NCBI GenBank assembly: GCA_045863055.1
Contig: BTUW01000008.1
Span: 1 to 64,000, forward strand
DNA: 64,000 nt
Source of the DNA: UTCHB3 sp008363265
Lineage (GTDB): Bacteria > Bacteroidota > Ignavibacteria > Ignavibacteriales > Ignavibacteriaceae
Direction of reading: 5' to 3'
Made by a program: the position numbers and the translations under genes
Shown here: positions 51,347-59,686 of the stretch, in pieces
How the letters are laid out: every line of letters starts with the position of its first letter
Position numbering within the stretch: position 1 is the stretch's first letter
The notes under the pieces: model-generated
The model's database searches: none
The model's input: the letters and a program-made list of their open reading frames with translations, nothing else
What the model was told of the DNA's origin: nothing

Positions 51347-52306
51347 ATGAAAAAGTTATTATTCCTTCTACTTACAGTCATTGCCAATTCCCCGCTTCTT
51401 CCCCAAAAGTTGGAGGACATTTCCATGATCTGGGAGTCGCGGTACGACATTATTGATCTCGGTGAGTCAGCCAACCGGATTCAGGCTTCGTTACGTATCC
51501 CATTCGAGATCGATCTGGCCGGAATTGTAAGCGTGAACGGCCTAACCTCAACCGGAAGCAGCTTCCAGTCACGCTGGGAAACCGTGAAAGATTTCAGGAT
51601 AAAGGATGAACCCAGAAGATTCAACCTCAATTTGAGACAGCTCTTCCTTGAAAAGAATATCAATGACCTCCGGATCCAGTTCGGCGCCATCCCGTCCGTT
51701 AAAGGAAGTGTCTCCTCCACCGGCCTCGGCAGCAACGGGTGGATCGATGGCTTCAGGGTTGATCAAAAAACCGGGATCGGTACCTTCGAGATCGCCGCCG
51801 GCAGCATCAACGAGATCAACAATCCTAATTATTTCGACCGTGATTTCGTAGCCAACTATTTTGAGTTCGAATATTCAAGCGCGCAGATTCTGAACACAAA
51901 CTTTGAGCTTTCATACGAAAAATTCCACTTCACCGACTACCTCAGAAGCGAGATCCGGCATGACATGATCAACGACGGCGATCAGCATCTTGAATTGGCT
52001 CTTGAAGGTCTTTACAATACACAAAAAAACAGCCTGAGTTTCGGCATCACCGTTACCACTTCACCACTGGCTTTCGTGGATAAAGAACTTAAGAAATATT
52101 GGGAGGTGAAGGCTTACTATAATCATACTGACGAGAATATCGGTTTACGCGGGATCCTGACGGATGATTTTTACCGGCTTGGCAACTCTCTCACAATCGA
52201 GATGAAGGGTGCGATCACGAAAAAGAAGGGACTCGCCTGGTTCGCCGAAGCCTACATTTCAGAAGTGCCGCGTCTGATCGCCGGCCTCAGAATCGATGTT
52301 GAATAA
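51347..52306 (+). CDS. Unknown envelope protein, probable outer-membrane beta-barrel
   Basis: 319 residues from ATG 51347, with GGAG upstream. It has a signal peptide (LLFLLLTVIANSPLLPQ) and many alternating amphipathic segments (RFNLNLRQLFLEK, LRIQFGAIPSVKG, GTFEIAAGSIN, FELSYEKFHF, LSFGITVTTSPLAF, LTIEMKGAI, LAWFAEAYI) as in outer-membrane barrels. No family was recognised. A TTATTTTTG-type element at 51257-51265 could be its promoter but the -33 element is weak. Its 3' end is three bases from the convergent gene. Confidence 0.6.
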   Translation: MKKLLFLLLTVIANSPLLPQKLEDISMIWESRYDIIDLGESANRIQASLRIPFEIDLAGIVSVNGLTSTGSSFQSRWETVKDFRIKDEPRRFNLNLRQLFLEKNINDLRIQFGAIPSVKGSVSSTGLGSNGWIDGFRVDQKTGIGTFEIAAGSINEINNPNYFDRDFVANYFEFEYSSAQILNTNFELSYEKFHFTDYLRSEIRHDMINDGDQHLELALEGLYNTQKNSLSFGITVTTSPLAFVDKELKKYWEVKAYYNHTDENIGLRGILTDDFYRLGNSLTIEMKGAITKKKGLAWFAEAYISEVPRLIAGLRIDVE

Positions 52307-52309
52307 AGA

Positions 52310-52816
52310 TCACCCGGCGGCCTGATGGTGCTGTATCCTCAGGATCAGATACCAGACAAAAACCACCAGCAGAGGAAACTCCTCTTTTGTCACGAAAACA
52401 GGATCAGCTTTTACATCCGCTTCTGTTCGGAAGAAACTGCGGTGCTTTATCTCAAAAAGTACGGCCCCAGTATCGCTTAGGATCGAGAAATTTTTCCCCA
52501 TGAAAGTTCTGTGAAAAAGGAACGTTTTCGCTCCAACGACGATCTCACTGTCTTTCAGCAATTTTTCCTTCGGCATTGCCACAACTACCTGACCTGAGAC
52601 TCTGTCTTTCATTTCAACCAGCCCTTTAAACAGCTTCGGCTGGTATGCGTCAAACACGTGCCCCAGCATCTCCACTTCCACCGCGTTGCTGAAAAATTTC
52701 GGGTAACGCATCACCGCCACCACATCGTTATCCGCGTAAAGGGTGTACTCCTGCTTAAAGAATTTCTCCTGTTTCCAGGTGATCTTTTTGCCTCTGAACA
52801 TTTCAGTGAGTGTCAT
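52310..52816 (-). CDS. Small protein of unknown function
   Basis: 168 residues, no signal peptide. Beta-rich sequence (YTLYADNDVVAVMRYPKFF, VFDAYQPKLFKGLVEMKD, FSILSDTGAVLFEIKHR) ends in a hydrophobic helix (PLLVVFVWYLILRI), suggesting C-terminal membrane association or a buried helix. It has a faint likeness to LURP/Tubby-like beta sheets, but I would not name it. The stop is three bases from the convergent plus-strand gene. Confidence 0.6.
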   Translation of the reverse strand: MTLTEMFRGKKITWKQEKFFKQEYTLYADNDVVAVMRYPKFFSNAVEVEMLGHVFDAYQPKLFKGLVEMKDRVSGQVVVAMPKEKLLKDSEIVVGAKTFLFHRTFMGKNFSILSDTGAVLFEIKHRSFFRTEADVKADPVFVTKEEFPLLVVFVWYLILRIQHHQAAG

Positions 52817-52903
52817 TTTGGTTCGCTATTAAAAATGAAATGATGTGTAAAATTAAGGAATGGGGGGGAGATATTATTGCGTAATATTTTTAATACCGAA
52901 TTC

Positions 52904-52984
52904 CCACCCGGGAATGAATTCCCGGGCTATTGGTTCCCCCACCCCGGCATTTAGACCAATAGCGTGGGGTTTCAACCCCACGAA
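52904..52984. repeat. REP-like palindromic element, solo copy
   Basis: About 80 bases: CCCGGGAATGAATTCCCGGG (palindrome), CTATTGG, about 22 bases, ACCAATAG (the inverse of CTATTGG), then GTGGGGTTTCAACCCCAC (a second palindrome). Two related copies flank the transposase gene at 58754 and 59434 in the same orientation. Confidence 0.85.
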
Positions 52985-53003
52985 AACAGAAAACATCGAC
53001 AAT

Positions 53004-53033
53004 AAAAAAGGCTCCCAATTTCTCAGGAGCCTT
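53004..53033 (-). terminator. Terminator AAGGCTCC/GGAGCCTT, copy 1
   Basis: Eight-base stem with a ten-base loop, followed on the minus strand by TTTTTTATT. It lies 57 bases after the stop of the T9SS gene at 53090. Near-identical hairpins follow the genes ending at 57420, 59684 and 61659. Confidence 0.88.
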
Positions 53034-53089
53034 AAAATTTTGGTACCATTCTCCCCTCGCCTTGTAGGAGAGGGGTTGGGGGTGAGGTA

Positions 53090-54733
53090 CTACTTCATCA
53101 AAAGCATCTTCTTAACCGAAACAAAATCCCCGGCTACGAGTTTGTAAATGTAGAAACCTGATGAGAGTTCATTACTGCTGAACTTGACATCATAGTATCT
53201 ACCTGCTTCAGCGATACCGTTGAACAATGTTGCTACCTCTTCGCCCATCGCGTTGAAAACCTTAAGTGAAGCTTTTGTATCCTCTTTTAGCGCAAACCTG
53301 ATGGAGGTCTCAGGATTGAACGGATTCGGATAATTCTGCTCCAGCACAAAGCCATTTGGAAGGTTGTCAACCAGAACTTCAACTACAGGGCTGTATTCAA
53401 ACTGGCCATCGTTGTCGATCTGTTTCAGTCTGTACGAGAACTTTCCTGAACCAGTCGGTTTATCCTGATAGGTATAGTACTTAGGAGAATTTGATGTACC
53501 ATGTCCCTCAATGAAACCAATTTTGCTCCAATCAGAATTTGCTGACTTTCTCTCAACTTCGAAGCCGTGGTTGTTTACTTCAGTTGCAGTTTGCCAGTTG
53601 AGGATAACCATACCTTCTGCAAAACTTACAGTGAATGATGTCAGTTCAACCGGTAGAGGAGTTGAAGAACCCGATAGCGCGACATTTGTGTAGGTTGCGC
53701 CAAGTGATCCACCGCTAAATGTTAGCGATGCATTTTCCACAATAACCGCCTGTATCGATCCTGTTGCTCCTCCTGCGATGTCACAAGTCAGGAAATAATA
53801 AGTTGCCGAAGAAGCCAAGGCAGCATTGAAGGAAGAGAATGTCACATTCCCCCCATCTCCAGGATCTGCTGCAACGGTGGTTCCAAGCTGAGTGTCACTT
53901 CCCGGGTTAAAGACATTATCGGTACTCGACCACAGTTTGAAATTTGAAGCGCCGGTTCGGACACCGTTCAACTTAATAGTAGCATCCGTCAATTTAGATC
54001 CGGCATTATAGTCAGTTAGCGCAAACCTGCCAATAGGCTGATTCGTTGACCCCGGATTTCCTTCATATGTATAAGAACTTCCGTCGGTAACTGTAATGCC
54101 GGCGAATTTGTATGAATAAATTCCACTCGTTGCATCTGAAGTATAGAGCTGGCTCCAGCTGGTGATGGCAACATTCGGATTAGCCAGGGCATCCACTGCG
54201 CCATCTGTATTACCTCCTCCTGATGAGTATGTATCAAAATAGAGCATATCTCCCGGGTCAAGACCGAGTGAGGCTACAGTGGCTGTCATATTTATCGTAC
54301 TTTGTGCTCCGCCGGAAAATGTAAATCCTGACAACGCTGAATTGCGATTCCATGAACCGGTGTATTTCCACAATTCTGATCCACCTCCGCCATCAACCCA
54401 TGTTCCGAACCAATAATCCATCCATCCATTTGCAGAATTAAGTTTTATAGGCCTGTTCCACCCGTTGAATGTAAGAGGATCTGCATTGCTCCCCGTTGCA
54501 ATACCAACCAAGAATTTTCCCCAGTCAGTGGTGGAGATATTCCCATTTACAGTTAACTTGAATAGAATATCCGTCGAGGTATTGGAAACCTCCATCGCGA
54601 TGATATCAAGCGTTCCGTTTCCGTTAGCAATCCCGGGATCGATATCCCCGGTCGCATCCGTATAGATCTTCTGAGCCCATAATGGGGACATTAAAGTCAG
54701 GATCATCAAAGTCTTGTAGAAAACATTTCTCAT
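53090..54733 (-). CDS. T9SS-exported protein with Fn3-like domain and sorting domain
   Basis: 547 residues. A signal peptide (LMILTLMSPLWAQ) precedes an N-terminal beta domain (TDATGDIDPGIANGNGTLDI, DYWFGTWVDGGGG), a middle beta region (DYNAGSKLTDATIKLNGVRTG), an Fn3-like domain (PLPVELTSFTVSF to RLKQIDNDGQFEYSPVVEVLV) and a T9SS type-A domain (EQNYPNPFNPETSIRF onward). The function is unknown. The last 165 or so residues are almost the same as in two other genes nearby (57420 and 59684). A simple repeat (CCTCTCC/GGGGAG words) follows the stop. Confidence 0.85.
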   Translation of the reverse strand: MRNVFYKTLMILTLMSPLWAQKIYTDATGDIDPGIANGNGTLDIIAMEVSNTSTDILFKLTVNGNISTTDWGKFLVGIATGSNADPLTFNGWNRPIKLNSANGWMDYWFGTWVDGGGGSELWKYTGSWNRNSALSGFTFSGGAQSTINMTATVASLGLDPGDMLYFDTYSSGGGNTDGAVDALANPNVAITSWSQLYTSDATSGIYSYKFAGITVTDGSSYTYEGNPGSTNQPIGRFALTDYNAGSKLTDATIKLNGVRTGASNFKLWSSTDNVFNPGSDTQLGTTVAADPGDGGNVTFSSFNAALASSATYYFLTCDIAGGATGSIQAVIVENASLTFSGGSLGATYTNVALSGSSTPLPVELTSFTVSFAEGMVILNWQTATEVNNHGFEVERKSANSDWSKIGFIEGHGTSNSPKYYTYQDKPTGSGKFSYRLKQIDNDGQFEYSPVVEVLVDNLPNGFVLEQNYPNPFNPETSIRFALKEDTKASLKVFNAMGEEVATLFNGIAEAGRYYDVKFSSNELSSGFYIYKLVAGDFVSVKKMLLMK

Positions 54734-55136
54734 GTTTCTTCTCCTAATGTAATGATTAAATCGTTCTCGAATTTTTAAGTATATTCAACAGGATCCAACC
54801 ATTAGACATGAGAATCAGTGGCTTCAGACAGCCAGGTCCGCAGCATGATCAAGAGTCATCTGGAATAGATCAGTGAAAAACGTAAAGGTAAGATCGAATT
54901 TAGATCTGGTTATGTAGGAGACAGACGAAAGGATAAGAGTCCGTTATTTAAAAATCAGGTAGACTTCCCTCGCTAACCAAACTTTGGTGGATCGGGACTC
55001 TCTGGCAACTTGGGATCTAAGGGGTAAAACCTCCGGTGTTTATTGAAAAAACTATTCCTCACATAACCTGCGCGCAATTTACGATATTTTTTTATCACAG
55101 TCAAGAAAATATTGCACAATATCTTGACATGAAGCA
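54734..55136. other. 403-base gap with possible folded segment
   Basis: No gene seen. GAGTCC (54937-54942) could pair with GGACTC (54995-55000), with an inner ACCAA/TTGGT hairpin (54977-54989). No known riboswitch or tRNA features. It may hold the promoter of the minus-strand gene at 54733. Confidence 0.35.
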
Positions 55137-57248
55137 CTATTTTTTTTGAAGTGAAGCAAGCATTTTTAGATATTCCTGCCTGAACCTGCTCCCTGAACGG
55201 ACTCCTTCTTCGACGAGAGACCTGGCCTCAGCAAATTTGCCCGTTTGTGTATAGGAAAGGAATAAAGCCTGATCGACGGCCATAAGGTCTTCATTTGTCA
55301 TCCTGGTCCTGGCCGCGAGCAGATAAGGGATAGCTTCTTCCCATTCACCCCGCAACTGATGAAGCCTGCCTGTATATCTCTCCGTCAAACCGGTCTCTGT
55401 ATAACCGTTTCGCAATAGAAATCTGCCTTGCTGAATCGCCGCACGGGCTTCATCAAGATCAGAGTTCTCTATCTTCTTGTTCAAAGAAACTTTCAGCGCA
55501 AAAGAAAAATAGACATATTCGAGATACCAGGAAGTGTAGTGAGGGACCTGACCCCGTGCAATGCGAAAACACTCCAACGCCTCCTCAAATCTCTTTTCTC
55601 TCACGAGTGTTTTTGCGACCATCCCACATATGGGCCTTAATCCTCCGGCATGGGGAATTTCTGTTTGCCACTCCCTTACAGTCTGCAGTACGCCGCTACT
55701 CATTTTCGCCTCAGCAGTCAGGATCTCATTATTATACCTTTTGAAAGCCGCTTCATTCGTTCTCTTCAGAAAAGATACATTGAAAAGAACTCGCATCGTA
55801 TGATCAACCCGGTACTTATCATAAAGATTGCTTCCAAGCTCCAGGGCATATTCCTCCCAGCTTCCAATGCTATCCGGATAAACGACTCTAAAATTCAGGT
55901 TCTTTTGCATTCCGAGAATTGACCGCGTCATAAGTTTTGCTGCCTCGGCCTGACCCCTGAGTGAAAGATGCACATGATCATCGAGCAAATCCCAGCCGCT
56001 GGCACCTGCAGGAGAGAGTTTGCGAAATTCACCGGCAATATCACAGAGTACCGCACCCGTAATCTTCGCTGTTTTTCTGATCGCGTCTTCAGTCAGACTT
56101 ATTGGCCTCCAGGGCATTTTGTCCAGATCCCGTGCTCTTATGAATGTTTTTGATGCGGCTGTTTTATCGCCTGAATTTAAAGTAGCCTTCGCCAACAGAA
56201 ATGTTGCTCCTGCATTTTCAGGATCCTTGCTCAGCACTTCATTCAGTAACTTTACAGCACTTGCGGGATCTGAGTCCAGGATTTCTGTTGCCTCGCTGAT
56301 ATTTTTTTTAATCTCTTTTTTCACATCCTCAGCCAGGTCATCGTTGTCGTCTGAACCCATAGGATACAGTCCCGATTCATTGGAAGCAGTAGTACAAAGA
56401 ATTAGTGGCACTCCAGCGTCCATGCACATCCTGGATATCTCTCCAAGACTGTACTCAAGATTTGCTGCTGCTGCTTCACGAAGCCCGGAATCAAAAGGAA
56501 TTGAAGTCTCCCCTATCATTTGCTCCATCAGGGTTAGGTTTCCTTCCGGTTTACGCTCAGTGTAATGATTCAGAGCCTGAATCATTCCCAACCCGTTGAA
56601 CCACCTCACCACTTTCAAAAATCCGGGAGAGAAAGTTCCTGATGAATTAATGGAGGCAGTACCATAAGCACCGAAAAATTCATTGTTCCCCGTGTAGGAT
56701 ATGATCAGATCCGGGTCATAGTTGAGTGCATCTTCTGCCATGTAAATTATTGGGAAGCCTGCAACTGCGGTTGTTCCCATATTAATAATTTCGAAGTTTT
56801 TCTCAGGGGCCACATCTTTTAGCATCGCCCGCAGGAAAGAACTCATTGATAGATTCATTGGCTGAGGGTATCCTTTCGCCGCCGATTCACCCAGTAGAAA
56901 TATTCTGAATGTATTCTCAGGTTTTGGCATCACAAATGAACTTTGATCCGCATAGCCCGGTCTCGATGGATTCGAGTAAAAGTATGGCTTAGATGCGGCA
57001 GGTTCAACAATGATCAGCGTATCACCCGACTCCAGAACACCGGCCGGTCTAAGAAAAGGCTGATAACCTCCCCACCCCGAGAATCTGAAACCCAGTTCTA
57101 CCAATAGAAGAAGGATCAAAGGCAACAGAAGAGTCGCTGCAATAAATACACTTTTCCTGCCTTTTGATATCGGAGGTGTTGTGATTGCTTCTTTCTCTAC
57201 CGATTCATTAACCTGAACTTTTCGGCTACTACTCTTCTGTTTCTTCAT
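55137..57248 (-). CDS. SGNH-hydrolase-like protein with TPR region
   Basis: 703 residues. One N-terminal membrane anchor (about 33-52) precedes an SGNH-like domain: GES with Ser122 (LLGESAAKG), NN in SYTGNNEFFG (Asn188) and DDHVHLSLRGQ. A TPR-like helical segment (about 315-375) is inserted between the blocks, and more TPR-like helices follow the catalytic Asp/His (from about 520). SGNH proteins often remove acyl groups from polysaccharides. The insertion of TPR helices within the hydrolase is unusual. The substrate is unknown. Confidence 0.75.
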   Translation of the reverse strand: MKKQKSSSRKVQVNESVEKEAITTPPISKGRKSVFIAATLLLPLILLLLVELGFRFSGWGGYQPFLRPAGVLESGDTLIIVEPAASKPYFYSNPSRPGYADQSSFVMPKPENTFRIFLLGESAAKGYPQPMNLSMSSFLRAMLKDVAPEKNFEIINMGTTAVAGFPIIYMAEDALNYDPDLIISYTGNNEFFGAYGTASINSSGTFSPGFLKVVRWFNGLGMIQALNHYTERKPEGNLTLMEQMIGETSIPFDSGLREAAAANLEYSLGEISRMCMDAGVPLILCTTASNESGLYPMGSDDNDDLAEDVKKEIKKNISEATEILDSDPASAVKLLNEVLSKDPENAGATFLLAKATLNSGDKTAASKTFIRARDLDKMPWRPISLTEDAIRKTAKITGAVLCDIAGEFRKLSPAGASGWDLLDDHVHLSLRGQAEAAKLMTRSILGMQKNLNFRVVYPDSIGSWEEYALELGSNLYDKYRVDHTMRVLFNVSFLKRTNEAAFKRYNNEILTAEAKMSSGVLQTVREWQTEIPHAGGLRPICGMVAKTLVREKRFEEALECFRIARGQVPHYTSWYLEYVYFSFALKVSLNKKIENSDLDEARAAIQQGRFLLRNGYTETGLTERYTGRLHQLRGEWEEAIPYLLAARTRMTNEDLMAVDQALFLSYTQTGKFAEARSLVEEGVRSGSRFRQEYLKMLASLQKK

Positions 57249-57286
57249 GTGGGAATACTAATTATTTCGATCGATTTGTTTTGTCT

Positions 57287-57319
57287 ATAAAAAAAGGCTC
57301 CCAATTTCTTAGGAGCCTT
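57287..57319 (-). terminator. Terminator AAGGCTCC/GGAGCCTT, copy 2
   Basis: Same stem as copy 1, T-run on the minus strand. It lies 100 bases after the stop of the T9SS gene at 57420, beyond the simple repeat. Confidence 0.85.
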
Positions 57320-57342
57320 AACATTTGTAAATCACTTAAATT

Positions 57343-57420
57343 CGGGCAACGCGTAACGGGCAACGAACCTCGCTCCTCCGCGGCGGATCACCACTCGCTC
57401 CGCCGCGGCGGATCACTACT
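57343..57420. repeat. GGGCAACGCGTAAC and CCGCCGCGGCGGA repeat at a stop codon
   Basis: GGCAACGCGTAACGGGCAACGAACCTCGCTCC-type words, then two CCGCCGCGG-containing units with CACTCGCT and GGATCAC. The tract abuts the TGA stop of the T9SS gene on the minus strand. The same words recur at 59606-59686. Confidence 0.8.
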
Positions 57421-58517
57421 CATTTCATCAAAAGCATCTTCTTAACCGAAACAAAATCTCCGGCTACGAGTTTGTAGATGTAGAAGCCTGATGAAAGTTC
57501 ATTACCGCTGAACTTTACATCGTAGTATCTACCTGCTTCAGCGATTCCGTCGAATAGAGTGGCCACCTCTTGCCCCATTGTATTGAAAACTTTTAGGGAG
57601 GCTTTCGTATCCTCTTTCAGTGCAAACCTGATGGAGGTCTCAGGATTGAACGGATTGGGATAGTTCTGCTCGAGGACAAAGCCATTCGGAAGATTGTCAA
57701 CCAGAACCTCAACAACCGGGCTGTATTCAAACTGACCATCGTTGTCGATCTGTTTCAGTCTGTAGGAGAACTTTCCGGTACCCGAAGGTTTATCGGAATA
57801 GCTGTAATACTTCGGTGAGTTGGTTGAACCGTGTCCCTCAACAAATCCGATCTTGCTCCAGTCTGAGGTCGAGGATTTTCTTTCAACTTCGAAACCGTTA
57901 TTATTGATCTCAGTTGCGGTCTCCCATTTCAGATCGACAAGGCCATTTCTTAAGGATGCATTAAATGAAATTAGTTCCACTGGAAGTGCGCCAACCGAAC
58001 TATAAGTCGGTTTATAATTTGCTCCCCCAGCATTGTCATAAAGTGTTGCAGTGGGTGTGGTACCAGTAACTGCAATATACACTTCCAAGGTATAATTTTT
58101 TCCAGGTTCAATTACATTGGGTGAGACCTGTGCACTACCTGTAAACCCCCACTTTTGATCACCATTTCCCAATTCTGAAACATAAGTTGAAGAAATTGAG
58201 TTGAAACTGCCTGATGGGGATCCTGTCTCATAAACTCTATAATAGAGCGTAGCTGATGTAACATCGCCTCCTGAATTTTTCCAAGTTTTGATATCCCAAT
58301 AAGTAATTAATATCTTGTCATGGATGTCGGCTATAGTTCCTAAATTCGCATTAAGAAAATTCCCTGCGCCGCTATTCCACATTACATAATCACCCACAGC
58401 GTTGGTACCAACCTTAACACCAATATAACTTTGGTCAGATCCAAATAAACCCCAAGCTGCAAATAAACTTGCCTGCCCCAAAAATAGAATAACTAAAAAA
58501 GTAAATAACCTTTTCAT
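57420..58517 (-). CDS. T9SS-exported protein, short version
   Basis: 365 residues. A signal peptide (FTFLVILFLGQASLFAAWG) precedes a unique N-terminal beta domain (to about 175), the Fn3-like domain (LPVELISFNASLRNGLVDLKWETATEINNNGFEVERK) and the T9SS type-A domain. The last 190 or so residues are nearly the same as in the genes at 53090 and 59684. A 45-base leader shared with the gene at 59684 lies upstream (58557-58602). Confidence 0.85.
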   Translation of the reverse strand: MKRLFTFLVILFLGQASLFAAWGLFGSDQSYIGVKVGTNAVGDYVMWNSGAGNFLNANLGTIADIHDKILITYWDIKTWKNSGGDVTSATLYYRVYETGSPSGSFNSISSTYVSELGNGDQKWGFTGSAQVSPNVIEPGKNYTLEVYIAVTGTTPTATLYDNAGGANYKPTYSSVGALPVELISFNASLRNGLVDLKWETATEINNNGFEVERKSSTSDWSKIGFVEGHGSTNSPKYYSYSDKPSGTGKFSYRLKQIDNDGQFEYSPVVEVLVDNLPNGFVLEQNYPNPFNPETSIRFALKEDTKASLKVFNTMGQEVATLFDGIAEAGRYYDVKFSGNELSSGFYIYKLVAGDFVSVKKMLLMK

Positions 58518-58556
58518 AGCATGCCTCCGCTATTAAAATGCATCAAATTGATTTTC

Positions 58557-58602
58557 TTTTCTCTAAAACCTCATTCATTGTGAATCCTCACGTTAACCAA
58601 AA
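58557..58602. promoter_or_regulatory. Leader element shared with the gene at 59684, copy 1
   Basis: TTTCTCTAAAACCTCATTC, then a few variable bases, then AATCC and CACGTTAACCAA. The same blocks in the same order and spacing occur at 61396-61438. Both sit 24-40 bases upstream of paralogous T9SS genes. Confidence 0.6.
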
Positions 58603-58753
58603 CCTCGTTGCCAAACATACCTCTCCCCTGGGAAAAATATTTTGGCTACAATGCAAGATACCAAACGGCAAAATTCAGGGCAAGACTTTTGCAGAAATTT
58701 TGGCAAAAATATTTGCATTATGTGTAAAAAATCACACAATCTGGTGCTTACCA

Positions 58754-58834
58754 CTCCCCCGGGAATAAATTCCCGGGCTATTGGCTTCCCCATCCCGACA
58801 ATAGAACCAATTGCATGGAATTTTAACCCTATGT
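58754..58834. repeat. REP-like palindromic element, upstream of transposase
   Basis: CCCGGGAATAAATTCCCGGG, CTATTGG, about 22 bases, ACCAATTG and a degraded GTGGGGTT/AACCCCAC hairpin (GCATGGAATTTTAACCCTATG). Same orientation as the copy downstream of the transposase. Confidence 0.8.
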
Positions 58835-58969
58835 GGCCGATTTAACCCATCGGGAAATAGCCACACCTTGTCCCATCACCCTTACAAGAAAAAGCACCTA
58901 CATCCGCATGGTTATTTACCAAATTCCCTGAATTTCCATATTTTTGAAATTAATCAAACGAAACGATTT

Positions 58970-59410
58970 ATGCCATTCACACAAATTTACATTCATTTGA
59001 TCTGGGCAACCAAAAACCGGATGCCCCTTCTTTCGACAAAAGCGATCCGTTCCGGATTGATACATCACATTCATCAGAATTGTAAAAAGAATGATATCCA
59101 TATCCTGGCTGTGAATTGTGTAACAGACCACATACACCTGCTGATATCGCTGGGACGTGAGCAAACCCTTGCTCAGACAGTTAAACAAATAAAAGGTGAA
59201 TCTTCGAGATGGGTCAATGAATCAAAATTGTTGGATACATTTTTTTCGTGGCAGCGGGAATATATGGGGATCTCGATTTCCCACACCCATTTGGATGCGG
59301 TCAGAGAATATATCGCTAATCAGGAGAAACATCACGCTGCCAGTCCGGTGGATTCGGAATTGGAATATTTCTCAAACAAATACGGATTTGAGAAACCCGG
59401 ATTTGAATGA
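58970..59410 (+). CDS. REP-associated tyrosine transposase (Y1/RAYT type)
   Basis: 146 residues of the IS200-type Y1 transposase family. The HUH metal motif is DHIHLLI (near 50) and the catalytic Tyr is in AVREYIANQEKH (near 115). It is free of IS200-typical palindromic ends, but REP-like elements lie on both sides in the same orientation, which is the RAYT layout. The longer frame to 58811 extends into non-coding sequence. RAYT proteins cut and join single-stranded REP DNA. The core motifs are intact, so activity is possible. Confidence 0.85.
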   Translation: MPFTQIYIHLIWATKNRMPLLSTKAIRSGLIHHIHQNCKKNDIHILAVNCVTDHIHLLISLGREQTLAQTVKQIKGESSRWVNESKLLDTFFSWQREYMGISISHTHLDAVREYIANQEKHHAASPVDSELEYFSNKYGFEKPGFE

Positions 59411-59433
59411 TAGATTTGGTGGCAATGGATATT

Positions 59434-59513
59434 TCCACGGGAATAAATTCCCGGGCAATTGGCTCCCCGTCCAGAGCTGAATACCAATAGCGTGGGGTTT
59501 CAACCCCATGAAT
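59434..59513. repeat. REP-like palindromic element, downstream of transposase
   Basis: CACGGGAATAAATTCCCGGG, CAATTGG, about 20 bases, ACCAATAG and GTGGGGTTTCAACCCCATG. Nearly the solo copy at 52904. Confidence 0.85.
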
Positions 59514-59550
59514 CATATATCACGGCGTATTTATACCCCCTCCCACCCCA

Positions 59551-59584
59551 TAAAAAAAAAGCCCCCGATCTCCCAGGAGCCTTA
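59551..59584 (-). terminator. Terminator AAGGCTCC/GGGGGCTT, copy 3
   Basis: On the minus strand AAGGCTCC pairs with GGGGGCTT with one mismatch and one G-U pair, followed by a run of T. It follows the T9SS gene at 59684 and its simple repeat. Confidence 0.78.
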
Positions 59585-59605
59585 AAATTATTGATTGCAT
59601 AAATC

Positions 59606-59686
59606 CGGGTAACGGGCAACGCGTAACCACACAGTGACTAAGCAGGCAACGAACCTCGCTCCGCCGCGGCGGATCACCACTCGCTA
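59606..59686. repeat. GGGTAACGGGCAACGCGTAAC repeat at a stop codon
   Basis: GGTAAC, GGGCAAC and GCGTAAC words, then CCACACAGTGACTAAGCAGGC, GAACCTCGCTCCGCCGCGG and GGATCACCACTCGCTA. The tract ends at the TAG stop of the T9SS gene at 59684. The same words occur at 57343 and 61575. Confidence 0.8.

Noticed and set aside
54930..55005. tRNA-like or riboswitch segment
   Set aside because: No anticodon arm, T-arm consensus or acceptor end is visible, and the pairing found is short.
52904..59513. Possible CRISPR repeats (GTGGGGTTTCAACCCCAC resembles some repeats)
   Set aside because: Only three copies exist, they are 0.7-6 kb apart with no regular spacers, and no cas gene is near. The REP-like reading fits better.
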